From: Rhodothermales bacterium
GTDB lineage: Bacteria > Bacteroidota > Rhodothermia > Rhodothermales > Bin80
Assembly: GCA_028278205.1 (NCBI GenBank)
Contig: JANQES010000120.1
Span: 45,330-109,329 of the forward strand
Direction of reading: 5' to 3'
Length of the DNA: 64,000 bases
Below are positions 7,400 to 16,160 of the stretch, in pieces. The notes beneath the pieces are model-generated. The model did not search any database. It was not told where the DNA came from and was given only the letters and a program-made list of their open reading frames with translations. The translations under genes and the position numbers were made by a program. Position 1 is the first letter of the stretch, and the number at the start of each line of letters is the position of its first letter.

Positions 7400-9099
7400 G
7401 CTTTAAACGCTTGAAGTCCATGGAAAAAATCAGTACATATGCTCAGGCGATGCGGTCTCTGAAAAAGAGGCTCAGTATGGCGGTGCTCATGCTCCTGACG
7501 ATGGCCCCGGCGGTGGCGCTCGGCCAGGACGGCGCGCTCGACCCCGCCTTCGGTGACAGCGGAAAGGTCGTCGTAGAGTTTCCCCCGCAGCCCGCGCTGG
7601 CTGCTTCGCAGATCGATGCCTTTGCCGTTGCAGCCCAGCCTGACGGCAAGATCGTCGTTGTGGGGCGTGCCGGGAAACTGAACTTCGACGACGACTTTGC
7701 CCTGGTCCGCCTCGACCTCGAGGGTACGCCGGATCCGGCGTTCGGCCAGGACGGCTTCGCCTTGACGGACTTTGCAGGCTCTCACGACGGCGCTGTCGAC
7801 GTGGTGATCCAGCCGGACGGTCGGATCGTTGCAGCCGGGTGGACGGCCACGGGAGAGATATGCGCAGACTGGGCCTTGGCTCGATACGACGCCGAGGGCC
7901 GGCTCGACGCGTCGTTCGGCGACGGGGGCCGCATCACAGCCAACTTCACCGACCGAATCGGCGAGGCTGCTTGTCATCTTCTGGCTGGCGTAGCGGTCGA
8001 TGAAGCCGAGCGCATCCTGATTGCGGGTTCCGTCGCTGGGGAAGTCACGACCAATCTGGACATCGTGCTGGCCCGGTATAACGCTGAGGGCCGACCCGAC
8101 ACGACGTTCGGCGACGCTGGCGTGGTGCTGACGGACGTGGCCGGCGACAGCGATTTCTCCAAGGACATGGTGCTCCAAGACGACGGCAAGATCGTGGTGG
8201 TCGAGTCGTCGCGGCTCACGGGCGGGATGTCTGCTGAGATGGTGATTCGCTACACGGCAGACGGCAGCCTCGACCCTACATTTGGAGAGGGAGGGCTGGT
8301 CACGGCTCCGGACGACGGTTTCGACAGTGTGGATGTAATAACCGTGCAGCCCGACGGCAAGGCGATCGTCGTGGGGCGGGTCGACTCTGGGAACAGGCGC
8401 GGCTTCGCGTTGGCGCGGTTCAACGCAGACGGCAGCCTCGACACGAGCTTCGGCACCGATGGTCTGGTCCTAACCGACTTCTCGTCGGTTACGCAGGAGG
8501 GCTTCTCGATTGGCGGTGTGGCGGCCAGGGCCGTGGTTTTGCAAGAGGACGGACGGATCGTGGTAGCCGGTGACGTTGCCTACATCGATCAACCGGGACA
8601 ACCCAGACGCCTGTCTGACTTCCTCCTGGCGCGGTTCAACCCAGACGGCAGCTTCGACACGACCTTCGGCGCTTCGGGTCTAGTCTTCACCGACTTCGAC
8701 GGCGGCTCAGACGGGCCCACGGACATGATGTTTCAGGACGATGGAAAGCTTGTTGTAACGGGCGACGACTTTCAATTGGCGCGGTATCTTGTCGGATCCA
8801 CCGAGACGGGGGTATCTGACAAGCCGGTGCCGAAGCGCGCGCCTACGCTGGAGGGATCTTTCCCGAACCCCTTCCGCGAGCAGACCACGATCCGCTTCAT
8901 GCTACCGGAGCCCGTACGAGTCCGGCTCGCTGTCTATGACGTGCTCGGCCGAGAGGTAAAGGTGTTGGTAGATGGACCCTATGCGGCGGGCATGCACACA
9001 GTGAAGTTCGAAGCGGATGAATTGCCAAGCGGCACCTACCTCTGCAAGCTTACGGCAGGTGCCCTCAGCCACACGCGATTCTTGACGCTGCTGAAGTAG
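7396..9099 (+). CDS. Delta-60 repeat beta-propeller protein with T9SS sorting domain
   Basis: The protein holds about seven delta-60 (DUF5122) repeats, each with a LDxxFGxxGxVxTDF-type segment followed by QPDGKIVVVG, expected to form a beta-propeller. The last 80 residues (GSFPNPFREQTTIRF, VYDVLGREVKVLVDG, LPSGTYLCKL) are a type IX secretion sorting domain, so it should be exported to the cell surface. Start choice is uncertain: GTG 7396 overlaps the protease stop, ATG 7420 and ATG 7450 also precede the signal peptide (RSLKKRLSMAVLMLLTMAP). Overlap with the S1 protease gene suggests co-translation. Confidence 0.85.
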   Translation: MSFKRLKSMEKISTYAQAMRSLKKRLSMAVLMLLTMAPAVALGQDGALDPAFGDSGKVVVEFPPQPALAASQIDAFAVAAQPDGKIVVVGRAGKLNFDDDFALVRLDLEGTPDPAFGQDGFALTDFAGSHDGAVDVVIQPDGRIVAAGWTATGEICADWALARYDAEGRLDASFGDGGRITANFTDRIGEAACHLLAGVAVDEAERILIAGSVAGEVTTNLDIVLARYNAEGRPDTTFGDAGVVLTDVAGDSDFSKDMVLQDDGKIVVVESSRLTGGMSAEMVIRYTADGSLDPTFGEGGLVTAPDDGFDSVDVITVQPDGKAIVVGRVDSGNRRGFALARFNADGSLDTSFGTDGLVLTDFSSVTQEGFSIGGVAARAVVLQEDGRIVVAGDVAYIDQPGQPRRLSDFLLARFNPDGSFDTTFGASGLVFTDFDGGSDGPTDMMFQDDGKLVVTGDDFQLARYLVGSTETGVSDKPVPKRAPTLEGSFPNPFREQTTIRFMLPEPVRVRLAVYDVLGREVKVLVDGPYAAGMHTVKFEADELPSGTYLCKLTAGALSHTRFLTLLK

Positions 9100-9136
9100 G
9101 GGAGCCCCGAATTATTTTTTCGCGCCGCTGCAACAA

Positions 9137-10267
9137 TCAGGCGTACGTGTTGAGCATCACCGGCATGATGAGCATCATGATTTCTTCGCCGGCTTGCTGC
9201 TCCTGCGGCGTGACCACACCCGCCCGGTTGGGCGAGCTAAACTCGAAGACTACCTCCTCGGCGTCGAGATTTTTAAGCACCTCCGTCAGATAGATCGCGT
9301 TGAAGCCGATCACCAGCTCGTCGCTGTCATACTCGCACTGGACCGTCTCGCGGGCTTCGCTGGAGCGTTCGATGTCTTCCGCCGAGACTTCCAGCGTGCT
9401 GCCGTCGATCTTCAGGCGGATCTGGTTGGTCATGCTCGACGAATAGAGGCCCACGCGCTGGACGGCAGCCAGCATCGAGAGCCGGTTGACCGTCAGCCGC
9501 CGGTCGTTTTCGACGGGGATGACGGCTTCGTAGTTGGGGTAGGCTTCGTCGATGAGGCGGGCCAGCACGCGCGAGTTGGTAAATTCGAAGCAGACGTGGC
9601 CGCCGTCGACGATGATGGCGCACGGCTCGTCGGTGGCGACGCGTCCGGCCAGCGTCATCGCTTTTTCAGGGACGATGAAGTTGACGGGCTCGGTGCTCGT
9701 CATGGCCTCCATGGTCAGTTTGACGAGGCGGTGCCCGTCGGTGGCGACGGTGCGGCCCTGCTCCGGCTGGATCTGAAAGTAGATGCCCATCATGGCCGGT
9801 CGCAGGGCGTCTTTGCTGACGGCAAAGCTGGTCTTGTGGATAGCGCGGCGCAGCAGCGCGCCCTCGGTCTCGATGCGGCGCCCACCGTCGAGTTCGGGCA
9901 GGGCCGGATAGTCGGCGCCGTCGTGGCCTACCATCTTATACATGCCCTGGTCGGTGCGCAGCGTCACGCCGAAGTCTTCGTCCGAGGCAAACTCGACGGG
10001 CAGGTCGGGCAGGGCGCGGAGGGTGTCGAGCAGGCGTTTGGCCGGCACCGCCACGCGGCTTCCTTTGGCCGAGCCGTTGCTCTCGAACTGCACGGCGATC
10101 CTCTCGACGATAGAGATTTCGAGGTCCGTCGCACTCAGGCGCAGCGCGTCGCCGTCGCGTTCGAAGAGGATGCTTTCGAGGATGGGCAGCGTGCTTTTGG
10201 AGGGCACCGCACCGCCGGCGGTGGTGAGGGCTTCTCGGAGCGTAGCGCTCGATGTCGTGAATTTCAT
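9137..10267 (-). CDS. dnaN: DNA polymerase III subunit beta (sliding clamp)
   Basis: The clamp encircles DNA and tethers replicative polymerase. The 376-aa length is normal. The start MKFTTSSATLREALTTAGGAV and the segment KSTLPILESILFE match the family N terminus, TDLEISI follows near residue 45, and the C terminus ends MMLIMPVMLNTYA like the usual MPMRL tail. It lies downstream of dnaA on the same strand, the classical dnaA-dnaN order, but with a 259-bp gap filled by a repeat element, so it probably has its own transcription start. Confidence 0.98.
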   Translation of the reverse strand: MKFTTSSATLREALTTAGGAVPSKSTLPILESILFERDGDALRLSATDLEISIVERIAVQFESNGSAKGSRVAVPAKRLLDTLRALPDLPVEFASDEDFGVTLRTDQGMYKMVGHDGADYPALPELDGGRRIETEGALLRRAIHKTSFAVSKDALRPAMMGIYFQIQPEQGRTVATDGHRLVKLTMEAMTSTEPVNFIVPEKAMTLAGRVATDEPCAIIVDGGHVCFEFTNSRVLARLIDEAYPNYEAVIPVENDRRLTVNRLSMLAAVQRVGLYSSSMTNQIRLKIDGSTLEVSAEDIERSSEARETVQCEYDSDELVIGFNAIYLTEVLKNLDAEEVVFEFSSPNRAGVVTPQEQQAGEEIMMLIMPVMLNTYA

Positions 10268-10339
10268 GGATCTCCCGGAGATAAAAACGATGGACGGGCC
10301 TTAAGGTACGACAAAGCAGGGTTATGGATCCAGAGGGTG

Positions 10340-10526
10340 GGGCTTCGCTTCGCTCCGCGTCATTTGGCTCCCTGTGGTCGCCGTCATTTGTTCGCGTTGC
10401 TCACGGTCAATTGCGCCTTCGGCGCGTCATTCGTTGTCCAGGTTGATCCAAGACAATAAATGACAATGAATGACGTGAGCGAAGCGAACCAATGACCATC
10501 AATGACGCGAACAAAGTGAGGACCCC
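10340..10526. repeat. TCATT/AATGA word repeat forming an inverted repeat between dnaN and dnaA
   Basis: Left-half words such as CGTCATTTG, GTTCGCG and CGTCATTCGTTGTC are mirrored on the right by GACAATAAATGA, AATGACGTGAGCGAAGCGAAC and AATGACGCGAAC. The centre lies near 10440-10455. Two relatives with shared 19-mers occur at 37978 and 40141. It occupies nearly the whole dnaA-dnaN spacer. Confidence 0.85.
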
Positions 10527-12077
10527 TCACCGGCTCCGCAGGTCGATTTTGTGGCGGATCTCGTCGATCATCTCCCGAAACTTCTGATTCGTCTCGATCT
10601 GATTCTCGACGCTCTGGTTGGCGTGGATCACCGTCGAGTGATCGCGTCCGCCGAAGTGCAGGCCGATGGTTTTGAGCGAATGCTGCGTCAGTTGCTTGGC
10701 AAAATACATCGCCACCTGGCGGGCCTGCACCACCTCGCGTTTGCGCGTCTTGGCCCGCACCAGATCCTCCGGCATGTCGAAATATTCGCACACGATGCGC
10801 TGGATCTCCTCGATCGTCAGGTTCACCCGCGTGTCTTTGACCATGTCGCGGAGCACCTCTTTAGCCAGCACGAGATCCACCTCCCGCTTGTGCAGCGTCG
10901 CGTGCGCCAGCAGCCGGATCAGGGCGCCCTCCAACTCGCGAATGTTGCTCTTGATGTTGTGCGCGATGAACTCGATGACGTCCGGCGGGAACTGGATGCC
11001 GTCGTCGTCGGCTTTGCGGCGCAGGATGGCGATGCGTGTCTCTAGCTCCGGCGGTTGCAGATCCGCCGTCAGGCCCCACTGAAAGCGCGAGAGCAACCGC
11101 TCTTCGATGCCTTGAATCTCGCGCGGCGGCCGGTCTGCCGAGAGCACAATTTGTTTGCTGCTCTGATGAAGGGCGTTGAAGATGTGGAAGAATTCCTCCT
11201 GCGTCTTTTCCTTGCCGCCGAAGAACTGCACGTCGTCGATGACCAGCAGATCGATCTGGCGATAGAACAGCGAGAACTGGCTGGCGCGGTTGTGCTGGAT
11301 GGCCTGGACAAACTCGTTGGTGAAGCGCTCGCTGGAAACGTAGAGCACCGACTCGACCTTGCGGTTTTGCTGGACGTAGTTGCCGATGGCCTGGATGAGG
11401 TGCGTCTTGCCGAGGCCCACGCCGCCGTAGATCAGAAAGGGGTTGAAGCTCGTCGTGCCGGGTTGTTGGGCGATGGCCAGCGAGGCGCTGCGGGCCAGGC
11501 GGTTGCAGTCGCCCTCGATGAAGCGTTCGAAGGTGTAGCTGGCGTTGAGCTGGCTGTCGATCTGCGCTTTCTGGATGCCCGGAATGACGAACGGGTTGGC
11601 GATGGGCAGCGGTTGTTGCGGGGCGCCGAAGGGCGTGGCCACGGGCGAGGGTTGGCGGCCCGGCGGGTGCGGTCCTCCAGGCGACGGGCCAGCGGGGGTG
11701 TTGCCGGGCGGGGCCGGGGCCTGCGGCATCACCGGCGGCGGTTCATTGGCAGGCTGGCGAGCCGGCAGGTGCATCGAGGCGCCTTCGTCGTCGCTGGCGG
11801 CGTCATCTTTTTTCTCGATCACGATGTTATAATAGAGCCGTCCTTCGGGTCCGAGGACCTTGGTGATCGTCTTGCGCAGCAGCGCGAAATAATGTTCTTC
11901 GAGCCATTCATAGTAGAACCGGCTGGGCAGTTGCACCGTCAGCTTCACCAGATCGCCTTCGGGTTCAAGGCTAACGGCTTTCAGGGGTTCGAACCATGTT
12001 TTAAAACTCTGCCGGGTGATGTTGTCTCGGATGATTTCGAGACAGGCTTTCCAGACCGATTCCGGGGTTTGCTCCAT
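10527..12077 (-). CDS. dnaA: Chromosomal replication initiator protein DnaA
   Basis: DnaA binds 9-bp boxes at oriC and melts the origin. Domain I is residues 1-90; a Pro-rich linker (domain II) is about residues 105-165. Domain III is an AAA+ module with Walker A GGVGLGKTHLIQAIG and Walker B LLVIDDVQFFGGKEKTQEEFF. Domain IV carries the signature GGRDHSTVIHANQSVE for DNA binding. At 516 aa it is at the long end for the family because of the Pro-rich linker. DnaA boxes lie just upstream (12393-12463), consistent with autoregulation and an adjacent origin. Confidence 0.98.
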   Translation of the reverse strand: MEQTPESVWKACLEIIRDNITRQSFKTWFEPLKAVSLEPEGDLVKLTVQLPSRFYYEWLEEHYFALLRKTITKVLGPEGRLYYNIVIEKKDDAASDDEGASMHLPARQPANEPPPVMPQAPAPPGNTPAGPSPGGPHPPGRQPSPVATPFGAPQQPLPIANPFVIPGIQKAQIDSQLNASYTFERFIEGDCNRLARSASLAIAQQPGTTSFNPFLIYGGVGLGKTHLIQAIGNYVQQNRKVESVLYVSSERFTNEFVQAIQHNRASQFSLFYRQIDLLVIDDVQFFGGKEKTQEEFFHIFNALHQSSKQIVLSADRPPREIQGIEERLLSRFQWGLTADLQPPELETRIAILRRKADDDGIQFPPDVIEFIAHNIKSNIRELEGALIRLLAHATLHKREVDLVLAKEVLRDMVKDTRVNLTIEEIQRIVCEYFDMPEDLVRAKTRKREVVQARQVAMYFAKQLTQHSLKTIGLHFGGRDHSTVIHANQSVENQIETNQKFREMIDEIRHKIDLRSR

Positions 12078-12392
12078 GAGTTGATCCTACATACGCAATA
12101 ACTCACAGACCCAGGCCTGCGAGGATGGTGAAACAAGGTGACGATGGGACGCTAGGCGGCCATGACGGCTCCCTCGAAAGCTCCAAAACAGATAACAAAG
12201 AAAGCGCACTCGGGGGAGAGAGCGCTCGTATCGATGCGCTATGCACGATGTTATTAACAATCGCCCCGGGCGCCGGGGGGCCATTGCCAGCCTGCGTCGG
12301 GTGAGAACGCTGCCGTCTCGTAGCTTTTCAACAAAAAATGAACAGGCACTAAATGACTAAAAAGAAAGAGCTTACGAGATGCACGACCTTGC

Positions 12393-12401
12393 TTATGCAC
12401 A
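12393..12401 (+). promoter_or_regulatory. DnaA box TTATGCACA
   Basis: It matches the relaxed consensus TTATNCACA. It lies 62 bp from, and in the same orientation as, the perfect box at 12455, next to the AT-rich segment. Confidence 0.65.
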
Positions 12402-12454
12402 TCGCCATCAGGAAAGTGCAACCGGAACCTCCTGCTCATTGGCAATACTGCAAG

Positions 12455-12463
12455 TTATCCACA
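12455..12463 (+). promoter_or_regulatory. DnaA box TTATCCACA
   Basis: A perfect match to the canonical 9-bp DnaA box, in the intergenic region directly upstream of dnaA. Confidence 0.85.
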
Positions 12464-12487
12464 AGTTGCCAACAATTGAAGCAACTC

Positions 12488-12539
12488 TGCGACGGTGCGT
12501 TTCGAAACGCGTCTTGACCCATCAGAGCGCACCGTCGCA
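12488..12539. repeat. Nested inverted repeats in the putative oriC
   Basis: TGCGACGGTGCG (12488-12499) and its exact complement CGCACCGTCGCA (12528-12539) are separated by 28 bp. That spacer starts with an inner palindrome GCGTTTCGAAACGC (12497-12510). The structure lies 25 bp from the perfect DnaA box. It may be an origin-binding-protein site; the role is inferred. Confidence 0.7.
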
Positions 12540-12927
12540 CAGGTGCTTCCTATCGAAGCGCCAGGCCCATCCAGCTTCAATAGGAATGTTCGGTCGGGGT
12601 ATGAACCGGGGCGCCGAAAGACGCATGGGGGGCCGGTTCCGTGTTATCCTAATGTTACCTGCCTATGGTAACTATTCCGGCGGGCAACGTCAAGCAGATC
12701 AGAGAGGATTTCACAACATTTAAGATGAGTCTTATATACCTCCTCAGGAAGGCCGTTTTGGCCGGCGGCTTCATCGATTTTTTTCACAGCCGGCCTTGCG
12801 CCGGCGCCTTGCAGCGGAACTCTCTCTGGCCTATGTTCGTTGGTCTGGGCCTGTTTTTATCCAACGGCCCTCAGGCCCCCTCCCGGCAGGCGGCTCGCTG
12901 CCCGCCGGACGACCCAACGACCGGACC

Positions 12928-13437
12928 ATGCTGCGCATCGATCTGGCGCCCCTTGGCGAAGGGGTACACGCCCTGGCGTTGAACCCGGAGGCCGAAGCCG
13001 TCGGGCTCGACCCGGATCAGTTTGCAGACCTCCACGTCGAGGCGACGCTCGACCTTTTTAACGACCGCATCCTGGTGACGCTCCAGGCCACGGCCACGGC
13101 CACGCTCGAATGCGACCGCACGCTCGCGCGCTTCGAGCAGCCCATCGCCGGCACCTACCGGATTCTCTTCGTCCCGCCGTCGTTTGCCCGGCGCGAGCAG
13201 GACGAGGCGCCCTACGAGGAGGTGCGGGTGCTCGAAGACACCGACCGCACGCTCGACCTGACCGACGCCGTGCGCGACACCGTGCTGCTGGCCGTGCCGG
13301 CGCGCAAGGTGGCGCCGGGCGCCGAAGACATCGAGATTGAGACCATCTTCGGCGCCCCCGACACCGGCGGCGAGCCCGCCATCGACCCGCGCTGGGAGGC
13401 GCTACGGTCGCTACAGACCGGCAACGACGCGGACTGA
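12928..13437 (+). CDS. DUF177 (YceD-like) protein, 23S rRNA accumulation factor family
   Basis: This 169-aa protein sits directly upstream of rpmF, the conserved yceD-rpmF pairing. Recognisable parts are the beta-rich middle (VEATLDLFNDRILVTLQATATATLECDRTLARFEQPI) and the C-terminal DPRWEALRSLQTG, typical of DUF177. Many homologues have a CxxC in the middle; only one Cys is seen here, so zinc binding is doubtful. The frame is open from 12796, but ATG 12928 (MLRIDLAPLGEG) is the homology start. Family members affect 23S rRNA levels; the mechanism is not defined. Confidence 0.85.
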   Translation: MLRIDLAPLGEGVHALALNPEAEAVGLDPDQFADLHVEATLDLFNDRILVTLQATATATLECDRTLARFEQPIAGTYRILFVPPSFARREQDEAPYEEVRVLEDTDRTLDLTDAVRDTVLLAVPARKVAPGAEDIEIETIFGAPDTGGEPAIDPRWEALRSLQTGNDAD

Positions 13438-13493
13438 TGTGACACTGATCGTCGTGACGTTCGAACGGCGAACCACGCAATCCTGAAAGAGCT

Positions 13494-13685
13494 ATGGCTA
13501 ACCCGAAGCGAAAACATTCGAAAGCGCGCACGCGCAAGCGCCGCAGCCAGTACTACGGCAGCCTGGACAAACCCGAGACGATGGAATGTCCTAATTGCGG
13601 CAACATGAAGTTGCGGCACCGTGCCTGCCCCAGTTGCGGCCACTATCGTGGGCGGCAGGTCATCGAGGCAGAGGAATCGCTCTAA
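13494..13685 (+). CDS. rpmF: 50S ribosomal protein L32
   Basis: The 63-aa protein begins MANPKRKHSKARTRKRRSQ and carries two CxxC zinc knuckles (CPNCGNMKLRHRACPSCG, residues 33-50), the zinc-binding form of L32. It is a component of the 50S subunit. It lies 56 bp after DUF177 and 231 bp before plsX, the widespread yceD-rpmF-plsX-fabH arrangement that couples ribosome and lipid synthesis genes. The ATG at 13494 is the natural start. Confidence 0.98.
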   Translation: MANPKRKHSKARTRKRRSQYYGSLDKPETMECPNCGNMKLRHRACPSCGHYRGRQVIEAEESL

Positions 13686-13916
13686 GCCCATACCGGCCTG
13701 GTTTCTATTTTCACATGCACGTTCTTGCTTCACGCGGGCCACCGGCGCGTGAAGCGGGGCGTGCATCGTTAGTTCTTAGGAATAACGGGCCGGAATTCTT
13801 CTTAACACCGGGTGTCGTATCTTGATGGGCCTTAACGGGTGCGGGGGTGTCTGGCCGGTAGCGCCGGGCATCCGCAACGGTACGACCGTCAAACTCGGAA
13901 TCCCGAATCTTCGCAG

Positions 13917-14927
13917 ATGGCTATACGAGTTGCCGTAGATGCAATGGGGGGGGACGATGCGCCCGCCGTCGTCGTTGAGGGTGCTGTGCGCGCGGTGCGG
14001 CAGGCCTCGGAGCCGCTGCGTGTCTTGCTTTTCGGACCCGAAGCCGAGCTTCGCGCCGCCCTCGCCGCGCAAGGCGCCACCGAAGACGAGGCCCTCGCCA
14101 TCATCGACGCACCGGAGGTCATCGGTATGGCCGAGGCGCCGGTGGCCGCCGCCAAAGCCAAGCCAAATTCGTCGATTCATCGGGGGTTGGGCGCGCACAA
14201 GCAGGGCCTGGCCGACGCCTTCCTGAGCGCGGGCAACACCGGCGCGGTGATGGCGGCCTCGCTGTTCATCCTGGGGCGCCTGCCGGGCGTGGCGCGGCCT
14301 TCGCTCCCGACGTATTACCCGACCACCAAAGGCGTCTGCCTGGTGCTCGACGCCGGGTCGAACATGGATTGCAAGCCGGAGCATCTGCTTCAGTTTGCCC
14401 GGATGGGCGCCATCTATGCGCAACACCTGCTGAAGATCGAACAGCCCGCCGTCGGGTTGCTCAACGTGGGCGAGGAGCCCGGCAAAGGCAATGACGCGGT
14501 CAAGGCCGCTTATGCGTTGTTGCAGCAAAGGCCGGAACTGCATTTTGTGGGAAACGTCGAAGGCCGCGACGTGATGCACCATCGGGCCGATGTGGTCGTC
14601 TGCGACGGGTTCGTCGGCAACGTCATCCTCAAGCTCGGCGAGAGCATCATGACGGCCTTGCCGAAGATGATCGAGCAGGAGATGGCGGATCTCGGCCTGG
14701 CGCCGGAGCATCAGCAGACGGTCTGGCACGTGCTGGGCAGCCTGCGAAGGCGCTTCAACCCGGAAGACTACGGCGGCGGCTCGCCCCTGCTGGGCATCGA
14801 AGGCACGGTCTTCGTCGGCCACGGCAGTTCCAGCGCCCGCGCCGTCGAGCGCCTGATCCTGACGGCGGCCCGCGCCGCTTCGTTGAACCTGACCCGTTCC
14901 ATCGCCGACGCCTTCAACGGCACATGA
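13917..14927 (+). CDS. plsX: Phosphate acyltransferase PlsX
   Basis: PlsX makes acyl-phosphate from acyl-ACP for phospholipid synthesis. The 336-aa product starts MAIRVAVDAMGGDDAP, the family signature at residues 1-16. It also shows SAGNTGAVMAASLFILGRL, VLDAGSNMDCKPEHLLQFA and CDGFVGNVILKLGES. The frame is open from 13839 but the conserved start is ATG 13917. It follows rpmF and precedes fabH by 115 bp, a gap holding a GA-rich repeat remnant. Confidence 0.97.
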   Translation: MAIRVAVDAMGGDDAPAVVVEGAVRAVRQASEPLRVLLFGPEAELRAALAAQGATEDEALAIIDAPEVIGMAEAPVAAAKAKPNSSIHRGLGAHKQGLADAFLSAGNTGAVMAASLFILGRLPGVARPSLPTYYPTTKGVCLVLDAGSNMDCKPEHLLQFARMGAIYAQHLLKIEQPAVGLLNVGEEPGKGNDAVKAAYALLQQRPELHFVGNVEGRDVMHHRADVVVCDGFVGNVILKLGESIMTALPKMIEQEMADLGLAPEHQQTVWHVLGSLRRRFNPEDYGGGSPLLGIEGTVFVGHGSSSARAVERLILTAARAASLNLTRSIADAFNGT

Positions 14928-14952
14928 GGGTTTAGCAGGTGGATTTACGCAT

Positions 14953-15008
14953 AACGGAGAGAAGAAATCTCCCTTTCACCCGTTCTCCCTCTCGATAAGA
15001 TCTCTCTC
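14953..15008. repeat. GA/CT-rich repeat remnant between plsX and fabH
   Basis: A short purine arm (CGGAGAGAAG) is followed by CTCCCTTTCACCCG and TTCTCCCTCTCG, the same words as the larger GA-rich inverted repeats elsewhere. The left arm is short, so this looks like a degraded copy. Confidence 0.55.
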
Positions 15009-15042
15009 AATCAACTCTGACAAAGCTCAAACCGCCCCCACT

Positions 15043-16077
15043 ATGACGCGAGCTGCCATCACCGCCGTCGGGCATTATCTGCCCGAAGATCGCCTGACCA
15101 ACGAAGACCTCGAACGCATGGTCGATACCAACGACGAGTGGATTCGAACACGCACGGGCATCAGCGAACGGCGCATCCTCTGGGACAACGATAAGGCGAC
15201 CTCGTACATGGCTATCAAAGCCGCCAACGAGTTGCTCGACAAGCGCGGCATCGGCGCCGAAGAGATCGATGTCATCCTCGTCGCCACGGTCACGCCAGAC
15301 ATGCTTTTTCCCGCCACGGCGTGCCTTGTTCAGGCCGGCATCGGCGCGACGAGGGCGTGGGGCTTCGACATCTCGGCGGCGTGCAGCGGCTTTCTGTTTG
15401 CCTTGAACACGGGCGCCCGCTTCGTCGAGAGTGGCCAGCACCAGAAGGTGATGGTCATCGGCGCCGACAAGATGAGCAGCATCATCGATTACACCGACCG
15501 CAACACGTGCGTGCTTTTTGGCGATGGCGCCGCTGCCGTCTTGCTCGAACCCGCCCCCGACGGCTACGGCCTCATCGACTCGGTGCTCAAGTGCGACGGC
15601 AACAACTGGGAGGCCTTGCGGATGCTCGGCGGCGGCAGCCTCAACCCGCCGACCCACGAGACGATCGATCAGCGGATGCATTATATCTACCAGGAAGGCC
15701 GGACGGTCTTCAAGGTGGCCGTCCAGGGTATGGCCGACGTTGCCGCTGAGGTGATGCAGCGCAACGGCCTCACGGGCGACGACATCCGCTACCTCGTGCC
15801 GCATCAGGCCAACGAGCGTATCATCGGGGCTACGGCGCGTCGTATGGGCATTACCATGGAGAAGGTGATGCTCAACATCAGCCGCTACGGCAACACCACC
15901 GCCGCGACGATTCCGCTGTGCCTCCACGACTGGGAGCGCCAACTCCATCGCGGCGACAACCTCGTGCTGGCGGCTTTCGGCGGCGGCTTTACCTGGGGCG
16001 CTACCTACCTCAAATGGGCCTACGACGGCGCCGACGTGGCCGCCGAAGCCGAAGCCGAAATGGCGACGGAAGCATAA
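15043..16077 (+). CDS. fabH: Beta-ketoacyl-ACP synthase III
   Basis: FabH starts fatty acid synthesis by condensing acetyl-CoA with malonyl-ACP. The 344-aa protein shows the Cys-His-Asn triad: Cys114 in DISAACSGFLFAL, His254 in VPHQANERII and Asn284 in SRYGNTTAAT. The N terminus RAAITAVGHYLPEDRLTNEDL and the motif TNDEWIRTRTGISERR are typical. The last 20 residues form an Ala/Glu-rich tail (ADVAAEAEAEMATEA) not usual for the family. It sits between plsX and fabD in a fatty-acid gene run. Confidence 0.97.
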   Translation: MTRAAITAVGHYLPEDRLTNEDLERMVDTNDEWIRTRTGISERRILWDNDKATSYMAIKAANELLDKRGIGAEEIDVILVATVTPDMLFPATACLVQAGIGATRAWGFDISAACSGFLFALNTGARFVESGQHQKVMVIGADKMSSIIDYTDRNTCVLFGDGAAAVLLEPAPDGYGLIDSVLKCDGNNWEALRMLGGGSLNPPTHETIDQRMHYIYQEGRTVFKVAVQGMADVAAEVMQRNGLTGDDIRYLVPHQANERIIGATARRMGITMEKVMLNISRYGNTTAATIPLCLHDWERQLHRGDNLVLAAFGGGFTWGATYLKWAYDGADVAAEAEAEMATEA

Positions 16078-16080
16078 TCT

Positions 16081-16160
16081 CTCATTGCGGAATTCGGAAT
16101 TCGGATTGCGGAATTGTCTCAAAGGACACCCAATCCAAAATCCAAAATCCAAAATCCAAA
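16081..16160. repeat. GGAATTC / ATCCAAA tandem words running into the fabD start
   Basis: Degenerate words GCGGAATTCGGAATTCGG are followed by five copies of a 7-bp ATCCAAA unit (16133-16160) that end directly at the fabD ATG. The same CAATCCAAAATCCAAAATC word string occurs at about 29620 and 33552, with its complement at 32361. It leaves no room for a standard ribosome binding site in front of fabD. Confidence 0.85.

Larger units (their letters stand above)
12240..12720. other. Putative origin of replication (oriC)
   Basis: The 850-bp gap between divergent dnaA and the DUF177-rpmF operon has no convincing gene. It contains two same-orientation DnaA boxes (12393, 12455), an AT-rich stretch about 12325-12375 that could unwind, and nested inverted repeats at 12488-12539. 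Gene context (dnaA, dnaN, recF, rpmH-rnpA-yidC-mnmE-mnmG-rsmG within the window) supports an origin here. Boundaries are approximate; strand-skew analysis was not possible. Confidence 0.75.

Noticed and set aside
9194..10459. Long plus-strand frame opposite dnaN
   Set aside because: DnaN on the minus strand is unmistakable; the plus frame is open only because of high GC and codon bias.
12379..12723. 114-aa plus-strand frame in the putative origin
   Set aside because: It spans DnaA boxes and inverted repeats, with no recognisable domain and no ribosome binding site.
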